Below the pieces are notes generated by a model, which had not been told where the DNA came from, searched no databases, and saw only the letters and a list, made by a program, of their open reading frames with translations. From NCBI RefSeq assembly GCF_036250675.1, contig NZ_CP109592.1, forward strand, positions 6,324,001-6,388,000: a stretch of DNA of 64,000 nt. The letters run 5' to 3'. This DNA comes from Streptomyces sp. NBC_01689 (GTDB taxonomy: Bacteria; Actinomycetota; Actinomycetes; Streptomycetales; Streptomycetaceae). A program made the translations under genes and the position numbers. The stretch's first letter is position 1. Each line of letters begins with the position of its first letter. Positions 63,521 to 64,000 of the stretch are shown here, piece by piece.

Positions 63521-63976
63521 GTGACGCAGACTCTCCTGACCCTGGCCGAGATAGAGGCCCTCGCCCGCGCGGCGCACTCCGCCCAGACCGACAAGGCGGG
63601 GCGGCCGTACGCCGAGCACCTGCAGGCCGTCGCGGACGGGGTGCGCGAGCGCGGTGGCGACGAGGCGCAACTGGCGGCGGCCTGGCTGCACGACGCCGTC
63701 GAGGACGACGTGCTCTCCGAGGACTGGCTGCGCGAGGCCGCGCTGCCCGCTCGCACACGGGACATCGTGCTGGCCCTCACCAAACACGAAGGAGAGCCCC
63801 CGGAGTCGTACGCGAAGCGCATCCGCACGACTCCCGGCGCCCTCCTGGTGAAGGCCTCGGACCTGGCGCACAACGGCGACCCGGCCCGCCTCGCGGTCCT
63901 CGACGAGCACACCCGCGCACGGCTCACGAAGAAGTACGCCGCCATGCGGGCCCTGCTCGGCCTGCCCCCGGACTGA
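63521..63976 (+). CDS. Small HD-domain hydrolase (RelA/SpoT hydrolase-like)
   Basis: 151 residues from the GTG at 63521. The HD-hydrolase pattern is complete: ARAAHSAQTDKAGRPYAEHL (first His, and the second His in YAEHL), AAWLHDAVEDD (HD and ED), and VKASDLAHNGD (the last Asp). It is the size and pattern of stand-alone (p)ppGpp hydrolases (MESH1/SAH type). This substrate is inferred from motifs only. It is the last gene before the right edge. Confidence 0.85.
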   Translation: MTQTLLTLAEIEALARAAHSAQTDKAGRPYAEHLQAVADGVRERGGDEAQLAAAWLHDAVEDDVLSEDWLREAALPARTRDIVLALTKHEGEPPESYAKRIRTTPGALLVKASDLAHNGDPARLAVLDEHTRARLTKKYAAMRALLGLPPD

Positions 63977-64000
63977 GCCGGGCCCGCGGCCCGCCCGGAC

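Overview
The window is a GC-rich (roughly 73%) actinobacterial chromosome segment, almost certainly from Streptomyces. GC-biased third codon positions, frequent GTG starts, a chitosan-oligosaccharide operon, dense ECF sigma factors and mostly monocistronic housekeeping genes all fit a chromosomal core or near-core region. I see no tRNA, rRNA, CRISPR array, insertion sequence or prophage.

Layout. (1) 1-4220, minus: a GlnX-GlnH-(coiled coil)-PknG amino-acid-sensing kinase operon, cut by the left edge. (2) 4451-4690: two inverted copies of an intergenic repeat; a third copy lies at 59718. (3) 4693-11461, minus: a csnR-K-type operon (ROK regulator, CUT1 binding protein, two permeases, GH4 glycosidase, sugar kinase) with a 13-bp palindrome upstream. 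(4) 11686-13602: MscS channel and HNH endonuclease. (5) 13667-18549, minus: an ECF sigma factor, a zinc-finger anti-sigma domain joined to a membrane domain, an ABC ATPase and two membrane proteins, all overlapping by 4 nt. (6) 18724-21389: a repeat-rich small protein, malQ and a small membrane protein. (7) 21545-23832: a TetR regulator divergent from a FAD monooxygenase, with four 16-bp operator-like palindromes between them. (8) 23927-26456: an ECF sigma with an unusual N-terminal extension, then a degenerate SDR.

(9) 26431-31047 is the most interesting part. Two tiny tandem genes encode 25- and 24-residue peptides with an identical 13-residue block and different C-termini. A ThiF-like adenylating enzyme and an M50 membrane metalloprotease, each with a PqqD/RRE-like N-terminal segment, are encoded divergently. 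An M14 zinc carboxypeptidase follows the peptides. This looks like an uncharacterised ribosomal peptide-modification locus without YcaO, LanB/C or radical-SAM enzymes.

(10) 31169-45338: aminopeptidase N, DUF1203, aspartate-semialdehyde dehydrogenase, an ECF sigma with its membrane partner, a large secreted subtilase, a CGNR regulator divergent from a VOC/flavin-binding/Nudix run, and a Tat-type metallophosphoesterase. (11) 45491-51598: an AbiEi/nuclease-fold protein, a second aminopeptidase N, a DsbA-fold protein, a small zinc protein and a histidine phosphatase. (12) 51758-63976: two paralogous amino-acid permeases, BioY, an LPxTG-type surface protein divergent from a Ser/Thr kinase, RpiB, an Nei/Fpg glycosylase, an Eis-type acetyltransferase, a membrane PP2C phosphatase and a small HD hydrolase. 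Many convergent gene pairs are separated by long perfect hairpins.

Starts were chosen from ribosome-binding sites and overlaps. Functions are by family recognition from the sequence alone; no database search was run.
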